DNA of 32,509 nt from Sphingomonas sp. TREG-RG-20F-R18-01 (GTDB taxonomy: Bacteria; Pseudomonadota; Alphaproteobacteria; Sphingomonadales; Sphingomonadaceae), in contig NZ_JAKNQQ010000019.1 of the NCBI RefSeq assembly GCF_022662475.1, forward strand, positions 1 through 32,509. The letters run 5' to 3'. The position numbers and the translations under genes are program-made. Shown piece after piece: positions 14,915-23,717 of the stretch. Numbering within the stretch: the stretch's first letter is position 1; each line of letters starts with the position of its first letter. The notes under the pieces were generated by a model. The model was given only the letters and a program-made list of their open reading frames with translations, searched no databases and was not told the origin of the DNA.

Positions 14915-17900
14915 ATGACTGATTGGCTCGCGCGGCTCGAACCATTCGGTGCCGATCGCCAGGCGCTGCACTTGCTCGATACCGACGGTCCCGAGCTGCT
15001 ACCCTATGCGACGCTGACCACCGCACGCCGCGACAGTGGCTCGATACTGGGAACCGTCAGCGCGGTATATGAATGGCAAGACGCACCGCTGATCTTCTTG
15101 GTGGACGCCGATCAGATCAAGAACGTCGCAGAAATTCACCAACTCCGCCGAATTCTCGCGATGCGCGGCGACGCGCCTTATCTTGGCATCGTCGCGCCCG
15201 GCCGGCTGGACGTCTACGCGATCGCGCTCGATCGCAAAACACCCGCGCAGGCGCGGGTGTCCATCGACGTGTCCGGTGAGACGGGCAAAGACCTTTTTCC
15301 GCACTTGGCGAACCGTCGCCCGAGCGCTGCGCGCACTAAGCAGAGCTGGGTTTCCAATGTGGTGCTCAACCTCCTGACGGAGGCGATCGATCAACTGATC
15401 GGACTTGATCTTGACCATGGAAATGCGATTTCGCTTGTCGGAAGGGCCCTGTTTGCACGCTTCCTAGGCGATCGGGCGCTCTTGCCTGCAGACATGAAAG
15501 CACCCGAAGCGGCCGCAGGTCTATTCGACAACGCTGCCAATGCCAAGGCAGCCTGCGCTTGGCTGGACAAAACCTTCAACGGTGACCTGCTGCCGCTGTC
15601 AGCGAATATTTTCGAGACTTTGCCTCCGGACGCCTATCACGTGCTCGGCAACATCATGATGCGCGCGCCTGGGGGCCAGCTTTTTCTTGGCTGGGCAGAA
15701 CGATGGGATCAGCTCGACTTCGCTCATATCCCCGTCGGGGTGCTGAGCCAGGCGTATGAACTTTACCTGCGTAGCCATGCCCCCGAAAAGCAGCGCAAGG
15801 AGGGCGGCTTCTACACGCCGCGGCCGATCGCTGATCTGCTGGTCCGAGCGTCCTTTCGGGCGCTAGATCGGAATAGCTCGAGCGCGTTTGCCCGCGTCCT
15901 CGATCCAGCGGCCGGCGCCGGTGTCTTCTTGCTAACGGCTTTTCGCGAACTCGTCGCGGCACGATGGCGCGCTGACGGCGAGCGCCCCGATACCCAGCGG
16001 TTGCGCGAGATCCTCTACGGCCAGATCACGGGTTTTGACATCAATGAGGAGGCGCTGCGCTTCGCTGCACTCGCACTCTACCTTGTCTCGATCGAACTCG
16101 ACCCGCAGCCGCAGCCGGTCGACAAACTTGGCTTCGAAGATCTTCGCGGCAAGGTTCTCCGCCTCGTCGCCAACGAGGAGGGGGAACCTGGCGGTGCCTT
16201 GGGCAGTCTCGGTCCCCTCGTCGGGGAAGACCATCGAGGTCGGTACGACATCGTTGTCGGCAACCCACCCTGGTCGACCGGCACCAAGCTAGCCGATTGG
16301 TCCTCGGTATTAGCGACGGTCTCGCGCATCGCCAGCGAACGATCCGGCGCGAACATTGCCCCGCCGCTTCCTAACGAGGGACTCGATCTTCCGTTCGTCT
16401 GGCGCGCAATGGAATGGGCTAAGCCAGGCGGCCAGCTCGCATTCGCGCTCCACGCTCGCCTGCTTTTCCAGCAGGGCGACGGCATGGTCGATGCGCGCAG
16501 GATGCTCTTCCAGGCGCTCGATATCACCTCGGTGATCAACGGTGTCGAACTGCGCCAGACCAAGGTCTGGCCAGAAATCGCAGCTCCATTCATTCTGTTG
16601 ATCGCGACCAACCGCGTGCCGGAGCCGGGCGCAGGCTTCCGATTGATTAGCCCTCGTCTCGAAACGGCGCTCAACGCCTCGGGCACGATGCGCATCGACG
16701 CTCATTCGGCCGAGATCGTCGCGACGCAGCAGATGGTCGAGACGCCCGACATCCTCAAAATCCTGTTCCGTGGAACGAAGTCTGACCTCGGCTTGGTTCA
16801 GCGGATCCGCGGCAAGGACTTTCCCACGCTTGAGACATTCTGGCGCGAGGCAGTCGGCACTTCGTCACGGGGTCGTTTGGCCGGTTCCGGGCAAGGGTAT
16901 CAGCAGCTTCGGCTGAGCAGCCGCACCCGAAAAAGCGGAGACGGACTTCCTGGCGCGGATGCGGCCTACCTGCACGGTCTCCCCGAAGTCACCGTCAACT
17001 CCCTTGATGAACTGCTCATCGATACCAAACGTCTTCAACCGTTTCGGCATGCACGCATACATGACCCCCGCGATCCGATCCTATTCGACGCACCGCTTAT
17101 GATCGTTCACAAATCCCCGCCTGCCGAGCGGGGACGCATCCGCGTAGGCGTCGCTGACCGCCAAGTCGCCTATAACGAGAATTTCTACGGCTATTCGCCA
17201 CGTGGCTTCGAGCACGGCGACGCGCTCGCGCGCTACCTCGCTCTCGTGCTCGGCAGCAAGTTTGCCCTTTGGTTCACGCTGATTACCAGCGGCGAGTTCG
17301 GCTTCGAGCGAGAAGTCATTGAAAAAACCGCACTCGATCGCATTCCGGTTCCCGACTTCCGCACCCTCGGGCCAAACGGCCGGGAGGAGGTCGTTCAACT
17401 CTTCAAAAAGGTCCGGAAATCGGCTTCCGCTTGGGAGGATGTAGATAGCTGGGTGGCAAAGCTCTACGGCCTGGCTGTGGGTGACCTTCAAATTATCACC
17501 GACACGCTGGCTTATAATCTTCCCTTCGCCGACGTTAAATTAGCCGCTCAAGCACGGCCGGCCGAGTCGGCAACCGAAGGTTTCTGCGCGCTCATCCAAG
17601 ACCAGCTTACCCCCTGGGCTAAGCGGTTCGGTACCTCACTCACCGCTCGTATGATCTCAAGCCGTCCAACCTCACCGTGGATGGGCCTTCTCCTGCAGAC
17701 GGGCGGCAACACCTCTGTCGTCGTCCAAAGGGATTGGGAGGCATTGCTCTCGGTCGCCGATGCTACGGCCGCGACCGAGATGGTTGTGGAGGACGAGAGT
17801 GGCGCGCTCCTCATTGGACGTCTCGCCCAGAGCCGCTATTGGAGCGATACCCAGGCGCACCTGCTGGCCCAGCACATTATCTGGTCGCGCCTCGACTTCC

Positions 17901-17923
17901 TCAAGGGGCGCGGCCGCGGATGA
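14915..17923 (+). CDS. N6-adenine DNA methyltransferase, Eco57I-like
   Basis: This 1002-residue protein is a large adenine-specific DNA methyltransferase. Motif X-like GGFYTPRPIADLLVRAS is at about residue 296. The SAM-binding motif I, VLDPAAGAGVFLL, is at about 327. The catalytic motif IV is NPPW within DIVVGNPPW, at about 449. The C-terminal third is expected to hold the target recognition region (YSPRGFEHGDALARYLAL is typical of the type IIG/BREX PglX-like group). The N-terminal 130 residues (with IFLVDADQI) do not show a clear PD-(D/E)XK nuclease core, so cutting is probably done by the next gene, which overlaps by four bases (ATGA at 17920). It would modify host DNA to protect it from that nuclease. 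Methylation is well supported; the recognition sequence is unknown. Confidence 0.85.
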   Translation: MTDWLARLEPFGADRQALHLLDTDGPELLPYATLTTARRDSGSILGTVSAVYEWQDAPLIFLVDADQIKNVAEIHQLRRILAMRGDAPYLGIVAPGRLDVYAIALDRKTPAQARVSIDVSGETGKDLFPHLANRRPSAARTKQSWVSNVVLNLLTEAIDQLIGLDLDHGNAISLVGRALFARFLGDRALLPADMKAPEAAAGLFDNAANAKAACAWLDKTFNGDLLPLSANIFETLPPDAYHVLGNIMMRAPGGQLFLGWAERWDQLDFAHIPVGVLSQAYELYLRSHAPEKQRKEGGFYTPRPIADLLVRASFRALDRNSSSAFARVLDPAAGAGVFLLTAFRELVAARWRADGERPDTQRLREILYGQITGFDINEEALRFAALALYLVSIELDPQPQPVDKLGFEDLRGKVLRLVANEEGEPGGALGSLGPLVGEDHRGRYDIVVGNPPWSTGTKLADWSSVLATVSRIASERSGANIAPPLPNEGLDLPFVWRAMEWAKPGGQLAFALHARLLFQQGDGMVDARRMLFQALDITSVINGVELRQTKVWPEIAAPFILLIATNRVPEPGAGFRLISPRLETALNASGTMRIDAHSAEIVATQQMVETPDILKILFRGTKSDLGLVQRIRGKDFPTLETFWREAVGTSSRGRLAGSGQGYQQLRLSSRTRKSGDGLPGADAAYLHGLPEVTVNSLDELLIDTKRLQPFRHARIHDPRDPILFDAPLMIVHKSPPAERGRIRVGVADRQVAYNENFYGYSPRGFEHGDALARYLALVLGSKFALWFTLITSGEFGFEREVIEKTALDRIPVPDFRTLGPNGREEVVQLFKKVRKSASAWEDVDSWVAKLYGLAVGDLQIITDTLAYNLPFADVKLAAQARPAESATEGFCALIQDQLTPWAKRFGTSLTARMISSRPTSPWMGLLLQTGGNTSVVVQRDWEALLSVADATAATEMVVEDESGALLIGRLAQSRYWSDTQAHLLAQHIIWSRLDFLKGRGRG

Positions 17924-18645
17924 GTTCGTCGGTGCTTTCGCCGCGGTCGGACCAGATCGCGGAGCTAACGCGCGGTCTCGATTTGCCCTTGGCGGCGATC
18001 GATGAGGTTTATCTGCAAATCATTGCCGAAGGCGTTGTTCAGGCGTTCGGGGACGTTCGCGCCAGTGCGGCCACCTCCGTCACGACTGGCGACGAGGCCG
18101 AAGTTACGGCGCTGCTCGTGGCTAGGCTCAATCGCATGAGTGAAGAGGACACAGTCTGGCGTCAACTCGTCACTTGCGTTGTGCGGGGCGCAGAGAGCCT
18201 GAGCTACAACGGCGCGCACCTAGAAAAGCGCCCGGATCTCTCAATCCTCTTGTCCGGCCGCGCGCTGCGCTTTCCCCTAATCGCCGAAGCGAAGATCATA
18301 GACGCCACGCGCGGCGAGAAGCTCTATTGCAGCAAAGGCCTTAGGCGTTTCCTCGACGGTCAATACGGCTGGGGTGGCCGTGAGGCGTTCATGATTGCCT
18401 ATGTACGGGATGCGACGACAATCGCGGGCCGCCTCCAACCCTATCTTGCGCAAGCAACTCAAACCGCGAGCTACTCCGTTCAGGTCGCTCCCAACGCTCT
18501 CGGAGTTGCACATTGCGACTCCGCCCGATCAAGCCACGGTCGGGATTTCGTATATTCGCATACGGCTTCGCCCGCGAACGATCCGGGGGTCATCGATCTC
18601 TGGCATCTGTGGCTCGATGCATCGTCATCGCCAGCACCGGGCTAG
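17920..18645 (+). CDS. PD-(D/E)XK nuclease partner of the methyltransferase
   Basis: This 241-residue protein starts at ATG 17920, overlapping the methyltransferase stop by four bases, so the two are coupled. It has a PD-(D/E)XK nuclease pattern: EKRPDLSILL (Pro103-Asp104) followed by FPLIAEAKII (Glu-Ala-Lys at about 123-125). An upstream Glu in EVTALLVARLNRM could complete the site. The frame stays open upstream to 17677, but that part is a shadow of the methyltransferase. It is probably the restriction endonuclease of a two-protein system with separate modification and cleavage subunits. No membrane segment is seen. The fold is inferred from the motif; specificity is unknown. Confidence 0.7.
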   Translation: MSSSVLSPRSDQIAELTRGLDLPLAAIDEVYLQIIAEGVVQAFGDVRASAATSVTTGDEAEVTALLVARLNRMSEEDTVWRQLVTCVVRGAESLSYNGAHLEKRPDLSILLSGRALRFPLIAEAKIIDATRGEKLYCSKGLRRFLDGQYGWGGREAFMIAYVRDATTIAGRLQPYLAQATQTASYSVQVAPNALGVAHCDSARSSHGRDFVYSHTASPANDPGVIDLWHLWLDASSSPAPG

Positions 18646-18823
18646 ATAACAAACGTCTCGCGAGTGCGTTTTCCCCGTTTACGGCGGGTCGAATGGATTG
18701 AGCGAGCTGTTTCAGGGCCATCGATAGGCCGATCGTGCTGACGCGCCCGTTGGGCGGCCCGACAGCCCAATGTCGCCAACAAGAGATCTCCGTCATGACT
18801 ATCTTCGTAGAGGAGCGCTTCTT

Positions 18824-21646
18824 GTGGCTGTAACGTCCTCAACGCCAGCGACGGCGACCGCATTTGAGCACGGGCCGATGGATCGCGAACAGCTCGCGCG
18901 GATCGAAGGGGTCCATCGCGGCTTTTTGTATCAGCACGTCTATGCGGTGGCGTTGTTGCTCGCGCTCGGCCGTCAAGTAGGTGCCGTCCTCGCCGTCGAG
19001 TTGGACGAAGATATCGAACTCGTTGTCGGCGACGTCCATTGGTACATCCAGGTCAAGACTCGGCTGAAGACTGTCCAGCCGAGTGATTTGAAAGGTGCGC
19101 TCGAGCGTTTCGAGCAAATTCGCGCTGAACACCTGTCTGCAGCGCGCCCTGCGCAGCCGAAGTTCGCAGTCGTCGCCAACAGCGAGCCTAGCCCGAGCCT
19201 TCAGCGGCAGATCGACGGTGCCGGCTGGCCCGGCGATGTTCAATTGATAACGCCGGCGCGCGGTGCCCGGGACGGTCTGCCGGCTGCCGGGGTCGATGTC
19301 GACACCATGATGCAAATCGCGACCTCCATCGCGGATACCGTACCCTTTGGAGGGCTCGCCCCGCGCACGCTCGTGTTTAAGCTTGCAACCTTGGTTCAAC
19401 AGGCCTCGGCCGGGGGGCGCAACCATCAATTCGCCGCGGACGAACTTCCCGAACTGCTCGAGCAACTCGTAATCCAACTTCAGGATTTCCCAGAGCCGCC
19501 CTTTCCCTACCGGCCGCAGCGTGATGAACCAGCCATCAGTTCTGACAAGCGCGTTCGGCTAATCGTCGGCTTCTCCGGCGCAGGCAAAACTGCCTGGGCT
19601 GCGGAAGCGGCGCGACACGCAACTGAAACTCTGGTCTATTTTGATGTGAGCGATCTGCCGTCACGCGCGGTACCTACGAACCTCGCTCGCGAGATCATTG
19701 CTCGGTTCCTCGGCGGTCGCGCGAAAGGCGTGGGCGGTGTGCAACTACCTCCGACCGGCGGCGTCGATGCGTTACGATATGCAGACAGCTTGCTCGCCGA
19801 CGAGCGAATCCGCGCGATCGTCGTCCTCGACAATGTTCATCGCCTATCCGTAACGGATCTTCGCCAAATCGTCGATAACGCGCCGAACCAAGCGTTCATC
19901 GCATTGGGTCAGCCTTGGGTCGAACGAGCCTTGGCTGAAGCGACGCTCGGGATAGAGGCGGAGACTCTCGGCGGGTTTGGCCCGGACGCCGTCGCGGCCG
20001 TGTTCGCCGACGAGAATGTAGGAATCGATCCAGAAACAGTTGAGGGGGTGCTCCACTTGACGGGCGGGCTCCCGCTATTCGTCATCAACGCTGCACGGCT
20101 CTCGGCGCTGCAGTTCGATGGCTCGGCGGAAGCGTTCTGTGAATCGATAGTGGCTCGCACGCATCAGCAGGACACCGCCCAAGATCTGATTTTGGAAGTC
20201 GCGTTTTCGTCGCTTTCCGAAACAGCCCGAGACGCGGCCGCCATCCTCGGCGCGTGCGAGATTCCCCTCGACGCGCAAGAAACCGCGAGCATGTTGGCGG
20301 TATTGGGGGCGCCGTCCGTGGCAGCGCAGGCCCTCAGAGATTTAAGGCGCGCTTCGATGCTCGTCAATTTCGCGGAGGCTCGCAGCGCTCTTCACGATGC
20401 GCTTCGTCCACTGGCAGCCGGACACCGTGCACAGATGTCCCAAGCGCTCATCAATGATGCGCTGGAGCGCCTGCAGCTTCTACTGGTCGCGTCGCTGCAT
20501 ACCCGCCAGGATATTCCGCGTCTCACTTTCTTGATACGGCTTCTCCCCCGCGTCGGTCGCACCGACGCCCTCGTCGACCTCGCCACCTCGGAGATGTTCT
20601 ACGAGCAAGGCAACATGGCGATGATGTGGGACACGCTTGTGGGCGCGGCGGAGGATCCAACCTACAGTCCGCGGGATCGGTTCTGGGCACTCGACGCGTT
20701 GGCGTATTGGGAAAGCCGCGATGGCGGCATCCCGGATGAAGCACGCGTCGCGCAAATGGCTGAGCTTGTAGCGAACAACCCGTTCGAAGCGCGCGAGCGG
20801 CTCAATCTAATCTTCAAGCAGATGATCATCGCTGGTTCGGCCGGTGACAGAAAGCTCGTGGAGGCGCATTACCGCGAAGGACGCAAGGCCGCCAAGACCG
20901 GTGAATCCAGCCGCATCCTTCGCTATAACCGCGCCGTGGCGCTCTATCGGACTGACGCGCTTGAACAGACGCGAAACGCTCTGGAGCCATTGATCGAAGA
21001 AATGCACCAGCTGCTCGGACTGCGCGAAGCCGATCTAATGTTTAAAAACGGCCCCGCCCTGACCGACCTTCTTGGAGAGTCCGATCCGGACGACGTCAAA
21101 CGATTGGCCGACGCCCTCAACCTTTGGTCGACGGTGATGGTTCGTCTCGGCCTGCCGCCAATGATGCGGCGGATTCAAGCGTCAAAGCTTTATGCCACGG
21201 TCGGCGCGGGGCGCTCGGCGACGGTCGCTGCTCAAGAGCTTGCGGACGAGATGTTGAAAATCATGGCTACCCCGCAGGGCGCGCGCGAGGTCTTCGAGAC
21301 ACACATCTTCCCCCTCATTGAGCAGTATAAGCTAACGGATCTCGCGCTCGAAGCGCGGGGGGAATATGCAGTCGCTTTGGCCTATTGCGGTGACTTTGAC
21401 GGCGCCGATCAGCAGATGCGCGCGCTTGGCAACTACGAAGGTGATGATGAGTGGGACGCCAAGCAGGCTCACGCTCTGGAGCTCATCGAGCTCATTCGTC
21501 GCGGCGAGGCGCGGATCGGCGCTCCGATGCGGGCCAGCGCGTTCAGCTTGCGCAATCCCAACTCCGTCGGTCGGCGCGTCTCTCTCGACGCTTTCTGCCC
21601 ATGCGGATCGGGACGAAAGTTCAAGCGCTGCCATGGCAAAAGATGA
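18824..21646 (+). CDS. STAND-type NTPase with nuclease-like N-terminus and C-terminal SEC-C motif
   Basis: This is a protein of about 940 residues. An N-terminal DUF4297/Cap4-like nuclease region shows GFLYQHVYAVALLLALG, then ELDEDIELVV and WYIQVKT, the last fitting a PD-(D/E)XK core with a QxK variant. A STAND-type P-loop NTPase follows, with Walker A GFSGAGKT near residue 249 and Walker B AIVVLDNVH near 331. The next 550 residues are helical and repeat-like, as in the sensor part of Avs proteins. The end, FCPCGSGRKFKRCHGK, is a SEC-C zinc motif. GTG 18824 is chosen because AGAGGAG lies eight bases before it; ATG 18770 is an alternative in the same frame. It follows the nuclease gene by 178 bases. 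Antiphage sensing and DNA cleavage are inferred. Confidence 0.75.
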   Translation: MAVTSSTPATATAFEHGPMDREQLARIEGVHRGFLYQHVYAVALLLALGRQVGAVLAVELDEDIELVVGDVHWYIQVKTRLKTVQPSDLKGALERFEQIRAEHLSAARPAQPKFAVVANSEPSPSLQRQIDGAGWPGDVQLITPARGARDGLPAAGVDVDTMMQIATSIADTVPFGGLAPRTLVFKLATLVQQASAGGRNHQFAADELPELLEQLVIQLQDFPEPPFPYRPQRDEPAISSDKRVRLIVGFSGAGKTAWAAEAARHATETLVYFDVSDLPSRAVPTNLAREIIARFLGGRAKGVGGVQLPPTGGVDALRYADSLLADERIRAIVVLDNVHRLSVTDLRQIVDNAPNQAFIALGQPWVERALAEATLGIEAETLGGFGPDAVAAVFADENVGIDPETVEGVLHLTGGLPLFVINAARLSALQFDGSAEAFCESIVARTHQQDTAQDLILEVAFSSLSETARDAAAILGACEIPLDAQETASMLAVLGAPSVAAQALRDLRRASMLVNFAEARSALHDALRPLAAGHRAQMSQALINDALERLQLLLVASLHTRQDIPRLTFLIRLLPRVGRTDALVDLATSEMFYEQGNMAMMWDTLVGAAEDPTYSPRDRFWALDALAYWESRDGGIPDEARVAQMAELVANNPFEARERLNLIFKQMIIAGSAGDRKLVEAHYREGRKAAKTGESSRILRYNRAVALYRTDALEQTRNALEPLIEEMHQLLGLREADLMFKNGPALTDLLGESDPDDVKRLADALNLWSTVMVRLGLPPMMRRIQASKLYATVGAGRSATVAAQELADEMLKIMATPQGAREVFETHIFPLIEQYKLTDLALEARGEYAVALAYCGDFDGADQQMRALGNYEGDDEWDAKQAHALELIELIRRGEARIGAPMRASAFSLRNPNSVGRRVSLDAFCPCGSGRKFKRCHGKR

Positions 21647-21759
21647 CGCGTGGCCGATCGCGCGGTATTGACGACGGGCACCCGGCTGGATTGGGCGCAA
21701 TCGCGTGGGACGCACTTGGCTGGCTTAGATGACGGCGGCGGTGAGAGACGGTCGGAGGG

Positions 21760-23004
21760 TCAGGTACGGACCTTTCCCAGCACCCGCGAAGCAGCGTTGC
21801 TCCGCACCGCAAGTTTGCGTCCATAGCGCAGCGCTGTTGCCGGCGACGACCAGCGCAGTGTGAGCGCGATGCCGGCGCCGTCTTCACCGGCCGCGAACAA
21901 ATCCTGGGTCAAGCCGACCCGGAGAGAGTGTGTCGATAACGCCGCGATCGCTTCAGACAGTTTTGCGCCCGAAATATCGACCAGCCCAGCGTCTGCTGCC
22001 GCCAGCGCGATTCGACGATAGATAGCGCAGACGCCCTGCCGGGTGAGGGATGTCTCGCCGATCGTGTAGGTAACCTGTGCCCGTGTAGCCGGAGCTCCGC
22101 GCAGACGTTCCTGCCAATGACGGGTGTTGCCCGGGATCGAATGGTAGGGCTGCGGGGGCACCGAGGCGCGCGCGCGCCGCCGATCGATCCCGACACGCCG
22201 GAACAGCGGCCCATCCTCGATCCCGCTCTCCACCAACCACGCTTGGACGCGACGCATCGATTCCGGCGAGATCCACGCCCAACTCCCTGATCCTAACTGG
22301 TCAGTCTTCGAGCGCGGTATCGCGAGCAGCCCCGAGCCATCCGCCTCCGGTTCGAGGTGGCTGACCGCGGCGGCCGTTAGTTCGCTGACCCGTAGGCCGG
22401 CATCGTAACCGAGCGACAGCAGCGCCGCGTCGCGCAGGCCCTGGGCATCACCGCCACAGGCCTCGAGCAGCGCGGTAATCGTAAATCCCTTGACCTCGCC
22501 CTGCGTGTCGAGCGCGCCGCCGTACCGCAGCGGCGCCGCCTGACGTTGGACGGTGCCCTTGCGGCGACGGTTGGCGCGGAGTGCGTTGCGCACCATGGGG
22601 TGGTCGGTCGCCAACCCATCCTTCTCACTCAAACCGACGAGACGGTGCGCGCTCGCGATTGTCGCCATGCGGCGCGACAGCGTGGCCGGCTTCTTGCCCT
22701 TCCCCTCGAGGTGACGAAGATAGCGGACCAGATCCTCGGGGCCGGCGGGGAAGGGGGGCCGCTTCTCCTCCACGCACCATCCAATGAAGCAGTCGAGGTC
22801 GGCGGCGATCGCCGCTTTTGTGGCGTCCGCCATCGCCTCGAGCGCCGTCTCGACGCCGAGCGCGCTCGCAGGCGGCATGTCAGCCGGGAGCGCGGCGGCG
22901 ATAGTGCGTAGCAGCCTGGCGTCGACCGGCTCGGTCGCGCCGCGCGCGCGGCGCTGCGGCAGCGCGCTGCCGTCGAGACGATGCGTGACGATCTCACCGG
23001 TCAT
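21760..23004 (-). CDS. tyrosine recombinase / integrase
   Basis: This 414-residue protein is a tyrosine site-specific recombinase. The catalytic set is visible: Arg in AGLRVSELTAA, Lys in IPRSKTDQ, His-x-x-Arg in STHSLRVGL, Trp (in the usual second His/Trp position) in LRWSSPATAL, and Tyr in ALRYGRKL. Residues 60-150 form the SAM-like core-binding domain (DLDCFIGWCVEEKRPPF, then LSRRMATIASAHRLVGL). It would integrate or excise an element at an att site not visible here. The gene overlaps the end of the membrane protein gene upstream by 11 bases, so the two are likely co-translated. It runs towards the STAND gene, making it a candidate boundary of the island. All catalytic residues appear present. 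Confidence 0.9.
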   Translation of the reverse strand: MTGEIVTHRLDGSALPQRRARGATEPVDARLLRTIAAALPADMPPASALGVETALEAMADATKAAIAADLDCFIGWCVEEKRPPFPAGPEDLVRYLRHLEGKGKKPATLSRRMATIASAHRLVGLSEKDGLATDHPMVRNALRANRRRKGTVQRQAAPLRYGGALDTQGEVKGFTITALLEACGGDAQGLRDAALLSLGYDAGLRVSELTAAAVSHLEPEADGSGLLAIPRSKTDQLGSGSWAWISPESMRRVQAWLVESGIEDGPLFRRVGIDRRRARASVPPQPYHSIPGNTRHWQERLRGAPATRAQVTYTIGETSLTRQGVCAIYRRIALAAADAGLVDISGAKLSEAIAALSTHSLRVGLTQDLFAAGEDGAGIALTLRWSSPATALRYGRKLAVRSNAASRVLGKVRT

Positions 23005-23599
23005 AACGCATCGGCTTCAATTCGGGACGAGCTAAAGCCTCACCGGTGGAAATCGAGGCCAAACCCCGGTCATATTCGGCATCGACGATCTTCCAGGCGT
23101 TATCCCGCAGGGACAGCAGCATATCGTCGCGGCCCTGCAGATAGGTGCTGCCTTGTTTCGCGGCCTCGCGGATGTGGCCGATCTGAACGTTGAGTTCCTC
23201 AGCAAATTCCTGGCGCGGTGACACTGCCAGGCTGATCGAGCGGATTAGCCGGGTGACACGCCGGCGATCCTCTTCGGTGTCCGCTGGCGGTGTCTGAGTC
23301 ATCAGGTCAACAATGCCGAGCATCTCCGCCAGATCATTATGCAGCCGGACCGCGCGACTTTCGACAATTTCCGCGTACTTGGTAGCGCGGGCGTGCCTTA
23401 GCTCGGCCATCTTGAGATCCGCCAGCGCCGCAGCGGTTTTGGAATTCTCCTCGGCCATTAGCGCGCCGTGGCGCTGAAACTCACGTCCGAGGCGAACGCT
23501 GCGGAGGTTGAGTAGGAACGATAAAACAACGGTGATGAGCGCCGCGACCACCGTTCCGATCGCTGCCGGTGACGTTGGTTGGTTGAGCAAGCTTGGCAT
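22994..23599 (-). CDS. membrane-anchored coiled-coil protein
   Basis: This 201-residue protein has one N-terminal membrane helix at about residues 11-32 (AAIGTVVAALITVVLSFLLN), followed by a long charged helix or coiled coil (about 45-90) and a mixed C-terminal region. It is probably an inner-membrane protein with a cytoplasmic helical body. An AGGAAGGG ribosome binding site lies about ten bases before the ATG at 23599. Its 3' end overlaps the start of the integrase gene by 11 bases. It is unrecognised as a family. An unusual feature is that a membrane protein is coupled to a recombinase. Confidence 0.68.
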   Translation of the reverse strand: MPSLLNQPTSPAAIGTVVAALITVVLSFLLNLRSVRLGREFQRHGALMAEENSKTAAALADLKMAELRHARATKYAEIVESRAVRLHNDLAEMLGIVDLMTQTPPADTEEDRRRVTRLIRSISLAVSPRQEFAEELNVQIGHIREAAKQGSTYLQGRDDMLLSLRDNAWKIVDAEYDRGLASISTGEALARPELKPMRYDR

Positions 23600-23717
23600 C
23601 GACTAGGACCCTTCCTTGCTTCTGTTGTTACCATAAGCATCGATTATGGCAAGTGCGCTTTCAGCGGGTAGGGGGGTGCCTAGTAAACCCGTAATCACTA
23701 GCGTAAGCTCCGTCGCC

